From positions 2,626 through 66,625 of the forward strand of contig KN885072.1 of NCBI GenBank assembly GCA_000934455.1: a stretch of DNA of 64,000 nt, read 5' to 3'. The notes beneath the pieces are model-generated. The model searched no databases and was not told the origin of the DNA. It saw only the letters and a program-made list of their open reading frames with translations. Numbering within the stretch: position 1 is the first letter of the stretch; every line of letters starts with the position of its first letter. Source of the stretch: Apostichopus parvimensis. Lineage: Eukaryota; Echinodermata; Holothuroidea; Aspidochirotida; Stichopodidae. Below, piece by piece: positions 40,401-52,316 of the stretch. A program made the position numbers and the translations under genes.

Positions 40401-43400
40401 ACGAGGAACAACCAGTCGTCCACATCGTCCATGGGGAACGAGAGGCACAGGCAGATGCCTGACGACGACTCGACGGGACAGCGACCGCTCCTCCGCTAGA
40501 CCGCCGTTCGCCGCCCGGCCCTCACCTCACCGCGGCAATTCCGCAGGTGGGGGGGGAGACTAACATACTTCACCCAGAAATGGGAAACTATGGGCGGGGA
40601 CAAGTGGGTGTTGGAGACGATCTCACAAGGGTGCCGAATAGAATTCACCTCCAGTCCACCTTTCGGGGATGGAGGAAGACTGACCCCAACACCCACGGAC
40701 CCGGTCCAAGAAGCAGCGCTAGAGGGGGAAATTTCAGCCCTGCTGGCAAAGCGGGCAATTGTAGAGGTATCGGGAGAGGCGGGACCCCTCTTCCGGTCCT
40801 CTCTTTTTCTAACAAGAAAACGGGACTGATCTTGGCGTCCCATCCTAAACTTAAAACCCCTGAACAAGAATTGAATAGATCCAAAACGTTTCCGCATGGA
40901 AACACTAAATTTAATCCTACCCCTACTCAGAAAGGGCGTGTGGGCGGCAAGCGTGGACTTACAAGACGCCTACCTACACATACCGATACATCGACACCAT
41001 CAACGGTACCTAGGCTTCCAATACGCCGGAAGGGAAATCACATTCAGGGCACTCCCGTTCGGCCTGTCAACGGCACCAAGAGCCTTCACGAGAGTGGCAG
41101 GAACTGTAATCTCTCACCTCAGAAAAAGAGGAGTGACACTATACGCATACCTTGACGACTGGCTCATAGTAGGAGAGTCGGAGTCGAACAAGTCAGACAA
41201 CGTACAAAAGACGGTACGAACCCTTCCGGAGCTGGGTTGGATAATCAACGAAACAAAGTCACAGCTGACCCCAACACAGACGATCCAGTTCCTGGGGGCA
41301 ATCCTAGACTTTACAACAGGGATAGCCAGTCCCTCAGAACAGAGGATCGAGGCAGTCAGAACGACCACAGCCCAAATCCTATCACAACAAGAGTCATCGA
41401 CAGGGTTGTGGCTCTGAGCCTTAGGGCTGATGGCCAGCCTGGTCGACGTGGTGGGATTATGCAGACTACACATGCGTCCGCTGCAACTTCACATTGTATG
41501 AAATGGAACCCATAATGTCCGGGAAAATCATTTCCATTGTCATGCTTTTCATTGTAATTAAATGAGCATGCAACTATCGCCATGTGGATACTATTTTCAC
41601 AACTGAAATATCTGTTGGTTTTGCAAACAAGAAACCAAAATCCTGCATGTGACTTTTTTTTGGTCATACAATATAACTTTTCTGTACTCACTCTTATATT
41701 TGGCAGCGCAACTGAGATGGTTTCAGCCAGGGCAGAGGCTCCCTCTGAACGGATTAGGCAGTCGCCAAAGTTTAAAACCTCCATGTTATTTGCTTTCATG
41801 AGTGCCTGGTAAAAAGCAAACAAAGATAGCCATAACTGCTGAAGCATATTTCACTCATTTGCAAAAGAGAAAATAAATATATTTCAAGTCCAAATATTCA
41901 ATATTCAATATTATTCAAAGAATATGCTTTTCCTGGTTGTATGGCGACGTATTGCACTTTTTAACTAGACGTAGAGAGAGAGAGACAAAATTGGTAAATG
42001 TATTTAAGTTAGTGGGGGTCGAGTTGCAGCCTCTTGCCATCATCTGGTCATCAATGATAATGTTCGTATCGGCCCAGTGATGAGAAGAGAAGAGTCGCAT
42101 AATTGACCGATCCAATCAATTCCTTTCACAGCACCATCAACCTCACCTCTCTCCAACTTTGCAAAAGGCTAACTTCCTTGATATGACCGCTCAGAAAGAA
42201 AAAGAGAACACCTTGTTTCCCATCCTTTTCAGCAAATGAAATTCCAGACATTTAATAATTAAGGCCAAAACATTTTCTACAGTTTAACTATGAAACCTAC
42301 ACGCTAATGATGACTTAATGTTTGGCTACCTAAAGTAGGACTAACATTTGTAACTCTTGCAAAATGGTTTGCTAACCACTACCGTTAATTTGCGGTGAGT
42401 GTGGAACGTTCAGCCATACCTAGGCTTTTCACCACAGTGTGATTTATGCCTGGGAAGTTTCTCACACTTTCTAAACTTGCTTGCATAGTTCTAGCATTGC
42501 CTTGGCTAAATGTTCAAGATTCTTAGGACGGTAAAAATACAAACCACAGGAGAGTATTCATCCAAACTTGACCACTCTGGAGCAAAGCATTATTTCCCCT
42601 CTCCCCACCAAAAAGAAACATGTAATAAGTAGTCATTTTACAATAAGAAGATATTTTTCAAATGAGGATTTTTCCTCTGTTTTTAATTTGATCCAAACTT
42701 CAAGATCCAGATAACCCCACCCACCCCCTTGCTGTAACCCATTTTCATACTATGTGGGAACTATGCCCTCATTAATTTGTACACCTAATCCACAGACACA
42801 CCATTACCTCCATGGCTATATCTGGTACCCACAGGCCACAACACTGTAAGACTGGTAACTGTTGTCAAATAAAGCACTACGTCCTCACCAAAATTGCTCA
42901 CATGATTATCGTTCTACTATTGATAACATATCACTTACAAATTTTGTGTTTTTGTTAAACAAACAAACAAACACTTATTGCACAACTACTTTTCCTGTTT
43001 AATAATTTTTTTTTTTTCACACAAGTTCACATCATTTCCTGTTTACGAGTGGTATGTTTTGTCTTTCGTGCAAATGCAATATGAAGAACACCTTCTCACA
43101 AGATTGTGCAAGTGACCAGGTCCAACAGCTGGCTAAAGCAATAAAAATATGCATTAAGAATACCACCGAAATAGTTTTGGAAATATACTGTGAATCTGTT
43201 CAAGTATGTGCCGGTAGGATAAATCAGCCAACTTTCTTTAAATAAGTAGTATGCTAAGAGATACAAATATAATAAAAATAAAGGAACAAAATACATTGTT
43301 TTTTTCCAAGTCTCTGTTTGAAGGCATTTACAAACTAAGAAATCTTGAAGTTGACATGTTTTTCATTTACAACATGTGTTTTGCACTGTTGGTAATTGCT

Positions 43401-46400
43401 GCACCCGTTAGCAAAAACCTTGTGGGTGTCATGAATGATGGTGTCATGAATGATGGTGTCATGAATGACGATGCAAGCAGTCTGCGATGGAGAGGGAGTG
43501 CACTGACAAGGTAAAGAAGTAACCAAACAGAAAATCTTTAAAGCAAAACAATTATTTTGCCTTCGTATATGTGCTCACCTTCGACATTGCTATTGCACCT
43601 CTGGCTGTGAATGTGTTGTCATTCATGTTGAATATCTACAAAATGGAAATATTAAATAATCAAGAAATGTGCAAAGATTTCACAGTGTGCTCATCACCTT
43701 CACTGTTCAATTTGTCAAGAAACACATAAAAAGCAATAGAATACTATACTATACAATACAATACAATACTATACAATGCAATACTATACAATAGAATATA
43801 ATACTATACAATACTATTCTAAACTATACAATACAATAAAATACTATACAATTTAATGCAATTCTATACAATACTATACAATGCAATACTATACAATAGA
43901 ATATAATACTATACAATACAATACTATACGATACTATACAATGCAATACTATATAATATTATACAAATAATGAATGGTTATGAGTGCAATAGTGCAAATA
44001 TTTCATGAGTTGAAAGATGGAATGTTCCATTCAACGAGGCGCTGCCGAGTTGAATGGAACAAATTACATCTTTCAACGAATGAAATATTTGCACTATTGC
44101 ACGAATGGAAACCATTCATTATTTGTTTTATACAACACCTTCAAATTTGGATATAATTGGATGTAAAATGAACACATACAACAGATTGTTTTGAACAGAC
44201 AGGTTTCTCTGCTCTCTTATATACCATTGAAAAAAGTGCTATCCAAATAGTATATTGCACGGTTCTATTTCATAGCGTGCAATAGAGCGGATATTGCATG
44301 CAATCGACGCGCAATTGACCAATCAAATGGCCGGAATATAATTAGGTGTTGTATAAAATACTATACCATACAATACTATAAAATACTATACTATACTATA
44401 CAATACCATACAATACTATGTATACAATAAAATGCAATATAATACCATACAATACTATACAATACTAGGGAATACAATACAACACTATACAATACAATAC
44501 AATACAATACAACAACCCAAACAATAGATGGTAACTGATACGTGTTTACATTAGTACCTGTAATGTCATCACATGCAAGACAAACAATCCCTCCCCCTCC
44601 CAGAGAGACACAAATGCCTGGTTATTGTAACCCTATGACTTACCCTTAGATTAGGGCTGCTTACTACAGCTTCTGCCATGGCTTCAATACCCTCAGGGTT
44701 GATGCCATTTTGTGGCATCTGTATTTCTTCTAGTGTACCAATGGTCTGAAAAATGTACAAGAAAGGAATAGAGTTTATGAAAAGGATTACCTAAAGTGCT
44801 CATCTTCTTACAAATAACTTTGTAGATAAATGAGAAAAATAAAAAATCAACTGCCCATAATCCTATAGAGGAAAAGGGTTATTAAACAAATTTAAATAAG
44901 CGATTACAAGGAGAGAGCTTTTTCTAATATAAACTGCAAAACATCAACATAAAAACATCAACCTTAAAAGTTAAAACAGCATTTTACAATAACTTAACAA
45001 CAGTCTGATGAAAGAATACATGACCCTTACGGTAAAAATATATTACTTATCTGAAAAAATAACTGACTTCTTTAGTCTACCAAAATTTAATGCACCCCAC
45101 TGCCCAAAATTGATATGACAATAAAATACCACATTGCCTGAACAAACTGGATGCCCATGTTTCAGGGACTTAAGCTACTGCCCTAACATAATGACCAACA
45201 TTTTTGGATCCCACTATTCATAACTCTGAAAATTATAAATACAATGTTCGTTGATATAAGTAAAGATTTGGCGTCGATCGCAAAGGTCTTACCTTGAATG
45301 CTTTGGAGAGGGCTATGGCTCCTGGATTTTCTAATCTGTTCCTTCCAGCGATGAACACCTTCAGAGAGAGAGGTTTGCCCGCTTTACTGCTCTCCTGGTG
45401 GCACTTGATCAAAGATTCAGCAAGAATCTGCGGAGGAAAAAAAGCAAACGAGATGAATTTTGGCACAATTTGATTGTAGTAATGTTTTTATAGCTAGGCT
45501 GGTTTACAAGATATTAAATTTTAAAATATCATGCTCCTTTAATGGTTAACTGATGACTAAGTCACTCTGCAGTACAGGCCTGAGTGTCAAAATTCATTTT
45601 AATTCATTGTTTATTAAATTCAAAAACCATGTTTCTTCCATTTCATATCAAACGACTGAACACTGTTGGATGACATTCAACACAATGTACTCAACAAGTT
45701 GCAATGCATTGGCAACATGTTATTTGAGGCCGTAACATCTTATGTGTTCCTAGTGTGGTTAGTGTTACCCCTGAGGCACTGCCCTAATGGTGCATCTGCT
45801 AGATTTCAGTGAAAAGCCACTTTATCTAAGGAGCCTTTTATGGGACATTTCTCAAATCATGAAAAGTACTGTAGATATGCAACCTAAACAGTGGTTTTAA
45901 TTGGACTATAATACATCCAAGTTAATTTTGTAATCCAAAGTCATCCTTTTGAAGATATGAAACTTGTGCACCTCAATGTTGTGACAAAATCGAAGAGGTG
46001 ATAAAGATGGTCATGTATACAACTTCAGTGTCATTAATTTTAATATTTATGTCCTTCAGTGTTGTTTGGAAAGCAAACTAGTATACTGATTTCATAGCTA
46101 GTCCATTATCTGAGTTCTTACAAGTATTCTGTTTTACAAGAGCTAAATGCATGATAAACAAAATATATTACTGTTGATGCCTTTTCATTCCTAGGACTAT
46201 GGGTTCACATTTCCAACAGAGACCCTACTACTATTTCCCCCATCCCCCCGCCCCAATGCACCCCCTTCCCCGCATAATCCGACCACTGAGTGCATCTCAA
46301 GGCTAGGGAAAGAGTTTACAATGTTACAATGGTGACAATGTAATTTACTTTGAATAACTGATGGACGAAGGAACGTGCTATTAAGTTCGGGGCTTCATTT

Positions 46401-49400
46401 CATCAGCTCTGTGTTATATATTTGTTTAATTCTCAAACTTTGTGATCCCTTGAAGCTTGTTTGATCAAAACAAGAAATATCTGTTTCCATTTTTCCCACT
46501 TGACTGCATACCTTTCCTCCTATTCCAAGCCCTTGGTTGTTGAACCTCAGTTCTTGAAGTGTGTAACATGCTGGACTCTCAAGGAGATCTTTGACTGCCT
46601 TGACACCGTCCGGTCCAAAGGCGTTGTCACTGAGATTAATCTCGACGAGGTGAGCACCAGATTTCATGATGGATGCACCTAATCCTCTCTGCGTCGATGA
46701 TCCAATAGAAAGCAAAATAGAACGAAAGAACATGTTGAACAAGAGCATCAATGACGCAGTATCTCAATACTGGAAGTTTTAATTTCGAATCCTAATTTCA
46801 AATCTTTGCTCTGTCTCTGCAATTATCAATATCAATCATGGTACAACAAATATATAACTTGCATTTATGCTACTTTGCCACGAATAGTCTCTGCAGGTTA
46901 CACTTTATCCTGCTAGTGTTGCCTTTAGCGCTCATTGCCTGTTTGTCGAAAGAATGACGTTGCAAGGCTTAGTAATGTCATAGAATATTTAAGAACTTGT
47001 TTTTCATGTGTCTCTGTTGGACTTTTTGGTCATATAGTTTGACGTCAATGACAATGGCCAAATTAGAAGAGGCGAACAACTCGACCATATTCTTGATGCC
47101 CACCTTGAGAGCTGGGCCTATCGACCTACTGTATGTTACTGTAGACTGTAGTGGTGACTACCATCAAAACTGTGTCCACTTCCAAGTATCAAAACAACCC
47201 ACGTTTTTCCATCTCAATTTTTCTGACATGAAGATTTCATGGATTTATGAGTTATGACTTGGAAAAAATAATGTAAAAGAAGATTTCAAGTTTTTATTTG
47301 AAAGTGATGGGTGGCCTCCTCCTCCCCTAATAGCCACCTCAGTTCCTCTCCATTTTGTTAGTTTATTTTAATTCTTTGTACATTTGATGTCAAACATCAC
47401 AGGTTCAAAAGAAAGCTAAACATACTTCTTATAACCTTATACATCTTATATCCTTATAAATAAGTCATAACCTTAGACAATTTTTATAGTCTTATAAAAG
47501 TTGTGATGCTATGGCCGGCTTCTCTTTTATACGTACCCATCAAACAAACTTTCCCTGGTCCTTCCTAGGAAAAGCTGTCTGAACACCAGTGCAATGCTAA
47601 TGTGGCTATCACTGAAAGCCTAATATAGTAATAGGCCTAGGCTAGGTATATATATATTTTAAATGCACTAGGCATAGGCCTAAGTAGCCTTCAGAAGTAC
47701 AACAATGTGTATACGTAATAATACAAAAATACATGAAGGGCAATCAAACAAACTTATCATGGCCTTTGCTCTGAAAAGCTACCTGAACACCAGAACTATC
47801 CTTAAATGGATATTGCAAAAACGAAGGCCTAATATAAATTAAATGCACTATGTAGCATTCAGCATTCAGCAGTACACAATGTGTATATGTAATTAGCATG
47901 CAATACACTACACCTCGCGTACCTAACTACAGTACAGAAAATTGGTCGCGAGGGTAGCCATTTTCGTATATCTAACATGTAGCTGTCACGAGTCATAGCC
48001 AATCTGCTACAAACCAGACTTGGAGGCGGGGCTTAATCATCAAAAACGGACCTTTTTACTAAAAGTAGGGGCGGCAGCTCAGTGTTGTTTTAAGAAAGAA
48101 AAATCATTTAAACATCAAATAAAGCAAATAAAAGCCATAAAATGTCACANNNNNNNNNNNNNNNNNNNNNNNNNNNNNNNNNNNNNNNNNNNNNNNNNNN
48201 NNNNNNNNNNNNNNNNNNNNNNNNNNNNNNNNNNNNNNNNNNNNNNNNNNNNNNNNNNNNNNNNNNNNNNNNNNNNNNNNNNNNNNNNNNNNNNNNNNNN
48301 NNNNNNNNNNNNNNNNNNNNNNNNNNNNNNNNNNNNNNNNNNNNNNNNNNNNNNNNNNNNNNNNNNNNNNNNNNNNNNNNNNNNNNNNNNNNNNNNNNNN
48401 NNNNNNNNNNNNNNNNNNNNNNNNNNNNNNNNNNGAATAATAATTAACAAATGAGCAGGGAAACGTGTGCAAAAGTTCCCTACAAACAAGTTTTGGAGCG
48501 TGTGCAAAAATAGTTCTGCAAAACGGTTTTTGAGCCCGATTTGGACATAAATCGATGAAAAAGTCATAGAATGAGATACAATTCTGGAATAAAAAATAGT
48601 AACTTTTGTTGGTCTATATGATATATTCTTGCTGTGGAAATTCCAGAGTAAAAGAACTTTGTATGAAGACGCTGAAAAATTTTTAAGAGAAGAGAGAGTC
48701 CCACTTACTGTTACAATATCTCTATACATGTAATGTATTGAGATAAAAATGTAATTCTAACTTTTGCTTTAAAAACACATCAAATCCAAGCGAGACATAC
48801 TTGGCAGTTAGCATCCACAAGAGTAAAATGAATAAACCCAGAAAGATAACACTAAGTACCCTTTAGCAGACTTACAGGATGTTAAACTCGGCAGTCCACA
48901 AACTTTTAGGATTTTCCATGAGGGCGGAGCCACGACCTATCCGACAAACACTCATCAGAATCAAAGCTATTGAATTCTAGCTGGGGCTATATGCAGTTAA
49001 ATAAATTACTTCATAGATTTCCACTGGCAAGCTACAGTACGAAACCTGTAGACCTTCTCTGACATCTGAATCCTGTGACTCAACTATAGTTTTACTTTAC
49101 AGACCGTTGACACAAACCAGTTGGTACAAACCTTCTGATCAGAACTCATGATCTACTGTACCATGTCAGTCATGGAGTAACAGAGTAATGGCATTTTAAT
49201 TTTAAGACTCAATCACTGGTTCCCACAACCACCCCCCCCCCCCATCATAACAGTACCCCAAACAATTCATACTTAACAGTGAGCATCTATAATGAGAACA
49301 AACCAGAAAGATAAGTGATATCTTGCATAAATCTATGTTACTTTTTCTACATTAATAAAAACATTTTCCAGGGAAAAAAAATTGTTTGTGACAAATGAAA

Positions 49401-52316
49401 GAGAAACACAAACTATACATCCTGACAAAATTTGCAATCAATACCTAGATGCTTTATTTGAGATGACAACATGTCGTGCCAAAACCGCACTTGAAGCAAA
49501 CAGGTGTACTGTCACATTAAAGGCTGGTTGATACAGTATTTACATTTTTCATAAATTTTCTTCAAGAAGAGCTTGAAATCTTCTATTTCAAACCTGGGAT
49601 AATCATAATATGGAAAAACCACATTCCTTTGTACAGTAGGAGTACTACCCAATTCCAATGTTGAACAGTAGGGTGAACTAGGTAAACAAACAATTTGTTG
49701 TCAGTGTGCAACTACTGTACGGTATGACATCATCCACGCTTGCCTCAGGTTTACTTTTGTTACAATCTATATGCAGATGAGAATTGCTTATTTCAATTTA
49801 TAAGACTGTTTTAGCTTAGACCCTGACAAAAAGAAAAATATCAAGACTTTCTTCCACGACTATTTTAACCATAAAACAACAGAATGTTGCTTGATGACTT
49901 CTCATGTGGACAAATACAGCCTTTAGAATGAATGATGTACTTACCAATGCTGGTGGGATTTCTGAACGGAGCCTTCCAGTAAACATATCAAACCATCTTA
50001 TTCTCTAAAATAGGAAGGAAATACAACAAAGTGTATATTAACTTCTTTAAAATAAAACAAAAACTGTTGGCAAAACTGCTTAATATCCACTAAAGAGCCT
50101 GTGTAAGATATTTGAATAGTGTCATTCAGCTTCTGAAGATCCTGCTAGGATTGAAACATCAGGCCCGCTTACTTTTACACATTTACTTCGTTACTAAGGA
50201 ATTAAACAACTAAATGAAAACAAAAGGGAAATTCTGGAATGAAAGATTCCTCTGAAACCTTATTCTCCAAAATTGCTCCAAACCATCAAATCAAAGCCTT
50301 AATAGTCCGTCAAACTGAGCTTATTCTGCTACTGAAATGAGAATGAGCCAAAACCTTGTCTTGAATGTGTGATTATTTTACTTCACAATAGTAACAGAAA
50401 CAATGATTCTTTAGACCCTCAAGATTTTATACATAATTAGGCTTTAAATTCATCAAAAATTGTGAAACATCCAGTCAGGTTTTGTGTCATCATTTCTTTA
50501 CTGGAGCACTGTAGAATATAAATTAGAAGATGATCAGTAATTCATAACTCACTGGCAGAGAAAACAAAATAGTATTCTCCGTCTCTTGGTAACATTCTCA
50601 AGAAAGATATATATGCATATGCACTACTCCCTTCATTAAATCCTGAACGTTCCAACAACAGATGGACATCTAAACAGTGAGTGGAGGCAGTTGTCCAGAA
50701 TGTTTATGTATTTATCTCAATCTGTATATAATATAGTATCTGTGTAGTCCAGGTAGACATGAAGGTATAGTTTTGCTTTAAAAAAAAAATATCTTCATTT
50801 CATCAACCCGAATGAAAGGGAAAAGATGAAGATATCAAGAAAATGAAAAATAAACACAACCAGGACATGGGTAAAGAAAGCACACTTAGATCTGATGATA
50901 CAAACTCAATAAGATTCCCCATATGCACAGTACAAGAAAAAGGGGTACAATGTGAAAGACAAAACAAATTTCAAACCTTCATTAGTTTTGCACATTTACC
51001 TGTAATTCTGATTTGTCCTCTAAGGCTTTGGCAATGGCATCTGCAGCTTCCACCCCTACAGTGTTACCATTCAGAGCTAATATGTGCATCTCTGGACTCT
51101 CTTTAATAGCATTGACTACCACAGCAGCTATGGAAAATAGAATAAAAGTAAATTATGTATCATTAATTAAATCCCATTTCACACTTGGTATTTTCTTTTG
51201 TCAGGAGATTGGGTAGGGGAGCAAGTGAAGGTACAGTATCATGTAGGTACAGTATATGTCTACAGTATATTGGGGAAATGACTAGTTCAGCGAAATCAAA
51301 AAGTTTTGTTTTATAGTTTAAATCTCAGAAAATTATGAAAAGAATAGCCAAACTAGCCTTAATCAAAAAGCAAAGAAATATGCACCAAACACTTCCGGAT
51401 GTTGACTCCAGTATGAGAAAACAAAAGGCCTAGTCTATTGCTCAACTAAAGTTAAGATGTAGATGATGCAAGCCTTCACTGCTACATATTTTAATTTATT
51501 CTGGGTGCCTTACCCATTACTGGTTCACATTCATTGAAAGTTCTGATCGGCATTAGTTATGTTCATGTGTAATGCTGCAACTGTAGTCACCCAAGTTAGT
51601 ATTTCACTAGGCTAGCCTACTTATAACAGTAATATCCATCACAAATTCCTGTTTGGGCAAATGAACTGACTGCGGTTGTTGACAAATTTTCTTGATTTTG
51701 CCATTTAAGATGTAGGCTGCAGCAAACATTAACAAAGAAATGCAAATGAAGCATACATGACATGATAATCTGATAGAAAAAATATCCAGATAAACCTAGC
51801 CTAGACCCAACATTAAGTAACAGTAACAACTAACACTGGATACTGTGTTAGCCAGGGCTAGGCCTATTATCAATTCAAAGTGGCTATTCTTACGACGAGT
51901 CGTAAGAATAATTTCGGATTACGCATGCGCAGTTGCTATTTTTACAACCAGGAGTACTATTTTTACGACCATGAGTAACAATAATTTCCGGTTAGGGTTA
52001 GGATTTAGTGTTACCCCTACTACACGCGCAGTTGCTTTATTTACTTTACTGCGCATGAATTCGCCGATGTCGTAAGAATAGTTTATAGATAATTGTTACG
52101 ACTAGTCGTAAGAATAGCCACGGCCTTATCAATTAGGCCTAAGCTAGGCTAGCCCTAGTACATATTTTTATTTTGTCCCCATCACTTGTTTTCTTTTATC
52201 ATACCATCATCTGCTGAATCAAGTTTAAGCCCTTGTCCTGCAAAAGAAACTTCAGCCAACGGTTGCTCAACACTTGCTTGTGCAAGCAGATCGGTAACTG
52301 CTGCTACATCAGCCAT
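22495..52316 (-). CDS. RANGAP1: Ran GTPase-activating protein 1, 16 coding exons
   Basis: Exons, high to low: 52205-52316, 51000-51127, 49945-50004, 46512-46688, 45293-45427, 44644-44745, 43579-43635, 41692-41805, 39145-39244, 37938-38022, 37234-37369, 32615-32713, 31629-31734, 30273-30361, 23186-23310, 22495-22564. All borders are GT-AG and all phases agree. The sum is 1695 nt, or 564 aa plus stop (human: 587). Residues 1 to about 357 form the ribonuclease-inhibitor-like LRR GAP domain ([70 protein letters not shown]). Residues about 358-382 are an acidic tract. Residues about 403-564 are the C-terminal RanGAP1 domain. I-K-S-E with K at about 500 matches the SUMO-acceptor motif used for nuclear-pore (RanBP2/Ubc9) targeting. 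Known role: stimulates GTP hydrolysis by Ran on the cytoplasmic side of the pore and on mitotic spindles. It looks intact. Introns are large and full of repeats. Confidence 0.97.
23941..23953 (+). repeat. Target-site duplication, left
   Basis: GAGATGGGTTTAT, identical to 27322-27334, brackets the Tx1-type LINE. Confidence 0.88.
23954..27321 (+). mobile_element. 5'-truncated Tx1/L1-type LINE
   Basis: It begins inside the endonuclease (W-R-E-R-N-P, then RLDFFLIS near 24025 and [10 protein letters not shown] near 24090). It continues through the reverse transcriptase ([66 protein letters not shown] at about 25484) to a zf-RVT tail ([19 protein letters not shown] at about 26810). It ends with AATAAA (27296) and an A run. 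A perfect 13-bp target-site duplication proves insertion by target-primed reverse transcription. There are at least six stops or frame slips, for example near 24340, 24746, 25105 and 26885, so it is inactive. It lies in RanGAP1 intron 14, antisense to the gene. Confidence 0.93.
27322..27334 (+). repeat. Target-site duplication, right
   Basis: GAGATGGGTTTAT directly after the A run. Matches 23941-23953. Confidence 0.88.
27335..29500 (-). other. RanGAP1 intron 14, no recognised feature
   Basis: Unique-looking AT-rich sequence. Short open frames on either strand show no family match. Confidence 0.35.
29503..29535. repeat. Perfect 33-nt palindrome
   Basis: TTGTAAAGCTACGGTA, one T, then the exact reverse complement. 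It is a 16-bp perfect stem with a one-base centre, in RanGAP1 intron 14. Confidence 0.9.
30880..31215 (-). mobile_element. Foldback MITE, copy 2 (inverted, diverged)
   Basis: The left part is the complement of AAGAAGATCCTGCTAGGAT (about 30937-30955), with ACACAGGCTCC at its outer edge. The right part has AAAAGAGCCTGCTGGAACCG (about 31163). Orientation is opposite to the copy at 7828-8205. It lies in RanGAP1 intron 13, or 14 by gene order, between the exons at 30273 and 31629. Confidence 0.6.
33104..33158 (+). repeat. AAGATGGCTTCCAC short tandem repeat
   Basis: Three copies of CAAGATGGCTTCCAC, with one spacer variant, in RanGAP1 intron 11 (between exons at 32615 and 37234). Confidence 0.85.
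34490..34660 (+). repeat. 60-bp tandem repeat with GTTAGGGTTAG cores
   Basis: Three units of the kind AAATGGTTAACCTGTTAGGG followed by TTAGTGGTAATTAGGG. Variants start near 34502, 34562 and 34607. The short TTAGGG runs resemble telomere repeats, but each unit has only one or two. Confidence 0.75.
36820..36856 (+). repeat. ATT trinucleotide repeat
   Basis: About eleven ATT units in RanGAP1 intron 11. Confidence 0.9.
38265..38604 (-). mobile_element. tRNA-derived SINE, inverted copy
   Basis: On the - strand: a tRNA-like head with GGTTCGAGTCC (complement at 38542-38552), then TGTCCTTGGACAAGGCACTT, a body and a tail reaching about 38265. The same central motif (TGTCCTTGGGCAAGGCACTT) occurs in the SINE at 63385-63708. 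It lies in RanGAP1 intron 9 and is followed by a C homopolymer (38598-38621). Confidence 0.75.
39583..41510 (+). mobile_element. DIRS-type retroelement fossil
   Basis: A GC-rich block with a Gag-like part ending in an Arg/Gly-rich region (within about 39640-40560) and a DIRS-style reverse transcriptase (about 40680-41500, with [11 protein letters not shown] and YLDDWLIVG). It is a partial copy of about 1.9 kb. The later parts of the family (full RNase H, tyrosine recombinase, terminal repeats) are not seen. It is broken, with several interruptions, and looks moderately old. It lies in RanGAP1 intron 8, antisense to the gene. Confidence 0.85.
42240..42585 (+). repeat. Diverged duplicate of the sequence left of the DIRS fossil
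   Basis: GGCTACCTAAAGTAGGACTA (about 42323), TGTAACTCTTGCAAAAT and CACAGGAGAGTATTCATCCA match 39440-39580 (GGCTACCTTAAGTAGGCCTA, TATAACTCTTGCCAAAA, CACAGGAGAGTGTACATCCA). This copy carries about 130 extra bp. Both lie in RanGAP1, in introns 7 and 8. Confidence 0.7.
43428..43470 (+). repeat. GTGTCATGAATGATG short tandem repeat
   Basis: Three units of GGTGTCATGAATGATG in RanGAP1 intron 7. Confidence 0.9.
43738..43965 (+). repeat. ATACTATACAAT tandem repeat, left block
   Basis: An irregular array of ATACTATACAATACA-like 5-to-15-bp units. A matching block lies at 44355-44515 on the other side of the palindromic MITE. Confidence 0.9.
43962..44358. mobile_element. Palindromic MITE inside the ATACTATACAAT array
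   Basis: The arms at about 43967-44037 and 44050-44127 are near-perfect inverted copies: ATAATGAATGG, TGCAATAGTGCAAATATTTCAT, TGAAAGATG and TTCCATTCAAC with their complements. A second inverted pair, TTTTATACAACACC (44127-44140) and GGTGTTGTATAAAA (44345-44358), bounds the right half. The tandem array continues on both sides, so the MITE probably landed in it. RanGAP1 intron 6. Confidence 0.75.
44355..44515 (+). repeat. ATACTATACAAT tandem repeat, right block
   Basis: Continuation of the array at 43738-43965, interrupted by the palindromic MITE. Confidence 0.9.
48150..48434. other. Assembly gap (N run)
   Basis: 285 unknown bases in RanGAP1 intron 3. Confidence 1.
50093..50190 (+). mobile_element. 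Foldback MITE, copy 3 (fragment)
   Basis: Begins AAAGAGCCTGTGTAAG and contains TCTGAAGATCCTGCTAGGAT and CTTACTTTTACACATTTAC, matching the right arm of copy 1 (about 8098-8150). RanGAP1 intron 2. Confidence 0.65.
51876..52125. mobile_element. MULE-like MITE with 9-bp target-site duplication
   Basis: Inverted ends containing GTGGCTATTCTTACGAC and its complement, themselves near-palindromic (TTACGACTAGTCGTAAGAAT at the right end). TTATCAATT at 51867-51875 and 52126-52134 is a 9-bp direct duplication, the length usual for Mutator-like transposases. 250 bp, no coding capacity. RanGAP1 intron 1, ending 70 bp from exon 1. Confidence 0.85.

Noticed and set aside
39550-41517. Host gene in the GC-rich block
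   Set aside because: Motifs are those of a DIRS-type retroelement. The block is a fossil.
48020-48729. Open frames across 48150-48434
   Set aside because: They span the second assembly gap.
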